Below, piece after piece: positions 62,984 to 64,000 of a stretch of DNA of 64,000 bases. Made by a program: the position numbers and the translations under genes. Source of the stretch: Candidatus Poribacteria bacterium. GTDB lineage: Bacteria; Poribacteria; WGA-4E; WGA-3G. How positions within the stretch are numbered: the stretch's first letter is position 1; every line of letters starts with the position of its first letter. The notes under the pieces were generated by a model, which made no database searches, had not been told where the DNA came from, and saw only the letters and a program-made list of their open reading frames with translations. The stretch is taken from the NCBI GenBank assembly GCA_028824125.1, contig JAPPES010000058.1, positions 1-64,000 on the forward strand. The letters are read 5' to 3'.

Positions 62984-63910
62984 GTGGCAAGAAAGAAAAT
63001 TAGTGTAATCGGAGCAGGTAACGTCGGCGCAACAGCAGCATTCCTGATCGCGCAGAAACAACTTGGCGATGTCGTTATGATAGACATCGTTGATGGTGTG
63101 CCGCAAGGTAAGGCGCTGGATATGGCAGAGATGGGACCAGTGGAACTGTTCGACGCTGCAATTAGTGGTGACCTCGACTATTCCGCAACCGCAGACTCAG
63201 ATTTAGTGATTATCACATCGGGTTCCCCACGTAAACCGGGCATGACACGCGAAGACCTGTTGCAAACAAACGCCAATATCGTTGGGAGTGTCACAGAAAA
63301 TGTGGTGAAGCATTCACCAGATACTATAATCATGATGCTCACTAACCCACTTGACATCATGACCTACCACGCATGGAAGGTATCAGGATTTCCTACACAC
63401 CGAGTCGTAGGGCAAGCAGGCGTGCTGGATTCGGCACGGTTCCGTTATTTTATTTCGCTTGAACTGGGTGTATCGGTAGAAGACATCCATGCCCTCGTGC
63501 TTGGTGGGCACGGTGATACGATGGTGCCGTTACCACGTTATACTACTGTCAACGGTATCCCAATTCCGCAGTTGATTTCAATAGAGCGGATAGAAGCGAT
63601 GGCACAACGCACTCGCGATGGTGGTGCTGAAGTGGTCAATCTTCTCAAGACAAGTGGATATTATGCTGCAGGTGCATCGTTGGCACAGATGGCAGAAGCG
63701 ATTATCTTGGATAAGAAGCGACTGCTGCCGTGTTCTGCGCATCTCACCGGACAATACGGTATCAACGATCTCTATATCGGAGTTCCGATTAAACTCGGTG
63801 CGAATGGTGTTGAAGAGATTATTGAGATTGAATTGACAGATGATGAGTTAGGTGCTTTGCAGACATCTGCACAGACGTATCGTGAGGGGATTGCGTTGCT
63901 CGGTTATTAA
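62984..63910 (+). CDS. mdh: Malate dehydrogenase
   Basis: 308 residues from GTG 62984: GGAGG (62974-62978) lies five bases before it, whereas that same site overlaps the alternative ATG 62972. The NAD motif GAGNVGATAAFLIAQ, the substrate arginines in SPRKPGMTREDLLQ, TNPLDIMTYHAW, GQAGVLDSARFRYFI with the second Arg, and the catalytic His in GGHGDTMVPL identify a LDH-like malate dehydrogenase. It oxidises malate to oxaloacetate for the citrate synthase reaction. Confidence 0.95.
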   Translation: MARKKISVIGAGNVGATAAFLIAQKQLGDVVMIDIVDGVPQGKALDMAEMGPVELFDAAISGDLDYSATADSDLVIITSGSPRKPGMTREDLLQTNANIVGSVTENVVKHSPDTIIMMLTNPLDIMTYHAWKVSGFPTHRVVGQAGVLDSARFRYFISLELGVSVEDIHALVLGGHGDTMVPLPRYTTVNGIPIPQLISIERIEAMAQRTRDGGAEVVNLLKTSGYYAAGASLAQMAEAIILDKKRLLPCSAHLTGQYGINDLYIGVPIKLGANGVEEIIEIELTDDELGALQTSAQTYREGIALLGY

Positions 63911-63931
63911 AGGATTTGATTATAGTAAATT

Positions 63932-63974
63932 CACTCTTTGTAGGCGCGGTTTCAAACCGTGCCTACAAAGAGTG
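63932..63974. repeat. 18-bp palindromic repeat after mdh
   Basis: CACTCTTTGTAGGCGCGG (63932-63949), loop TTTCAAA, and its complement with one wobble pair (63957-63974). Preceded by TATAGTAAATTCA, similar to the end of the MITE-like element at 22048. No T tract; resembles 36734-36758. Confidence 0.75.
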
Positions 63975-64000
63975 AGTCGCATATTTAGGATTTAACGATA

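Overview
The window looks like a chromosomal segment of an uncultured Gram-negative bacterium. I suspect a Candidatus Poribacteria-type lineage. The reasons are Uma2 nucleases, CBM9/DUF5916 outer-membrane proteins and ECF sigma factors with long C-terminal extensions, together with many short palindromic and MITE-like intergenic repeats. That placement is inference; no rRNA or marker set is present. No tRNA, rRNA, CRISPR array, integrase or transposase was seen.

Region 1 (1-15999) is a long NADH:quinone oxidoreductase (complex I) operon: the end of a probable nuoC, then nuoD, E, F, G, H, J, K, L, M and N. nuoI is absent from its usual place between nuoH and nuoJ. Same-strand accessory genes interrupt the operon: a VOC protein plus the wreck of a second copy, an Uma2 endonuclease and a HicB-like fragment between nuoD and nuoE; a DUF5069 gene between nuoL and nuoM; and an NhaD-type Na+/H+ antiporter between nuoM and nuoN.

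Region 2 (16000-23176) holds an ECF sigma / zinc-finger anti-sigma pair in which the sigma gene is split by one in-frame amber codon. It continues with DUF4252 genes, a very unusual DUF4252-CBM9-Omp85 barrel fusion, and two lipoproteins that share a leader cassette.

Region 3 (23176-42067) is an expanded array of paralogues: three CBM9-DUF5916 barrel proteins, two secreted S9 peptidases, two sigma factors fused to a helical-repeat domain, and two tandem DUF4038-type glycosidases. A precisely spaced promoter-like motif (TGCACG, 17 nt, CGTC) precedes both peptidases and one sigma factor. Three copies of a MITE-like element lie directly upstream of both sigma factors and the first glycosidase, and an end of each carries an extended -10 sequence pointing at the gene. 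This is the best candidate for an undescribed system: a self-regulated sigma network controlling cell-surface binding, proteolysis and glycan functions.

Region 4 (42068-53363) is the F-type ATP synthase operon: atpZ-like, an AtpI-AtpZ fusion, a TPR-like gene, atpI, atpB, E, F, H, A, G, D, an aspartic-protease gene and atpC. It is followed by a fused PIN toxin-antitoxin ORF sandwiched between two copies of the atpC 3' end.

Region 5 (53408-58766, minus strand) carries an HtrA-like protease with seven TPRs, an SDR, two unknown genes, a TIGR01777 epimerase and a HAD hydrolase. Region 6 (58881-64000) is a TCA-cycle cluster: a divergent citrate synthase homologue, isocitrate dehydrogenase, a small membrane protein, an Ig-like lipoprotein and malate dehydrogenase. 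The three enzymes would produce and oxidise TCA intermediates, complex I would take the NADH, and the ATP synthase would use the resulting ion gradient.
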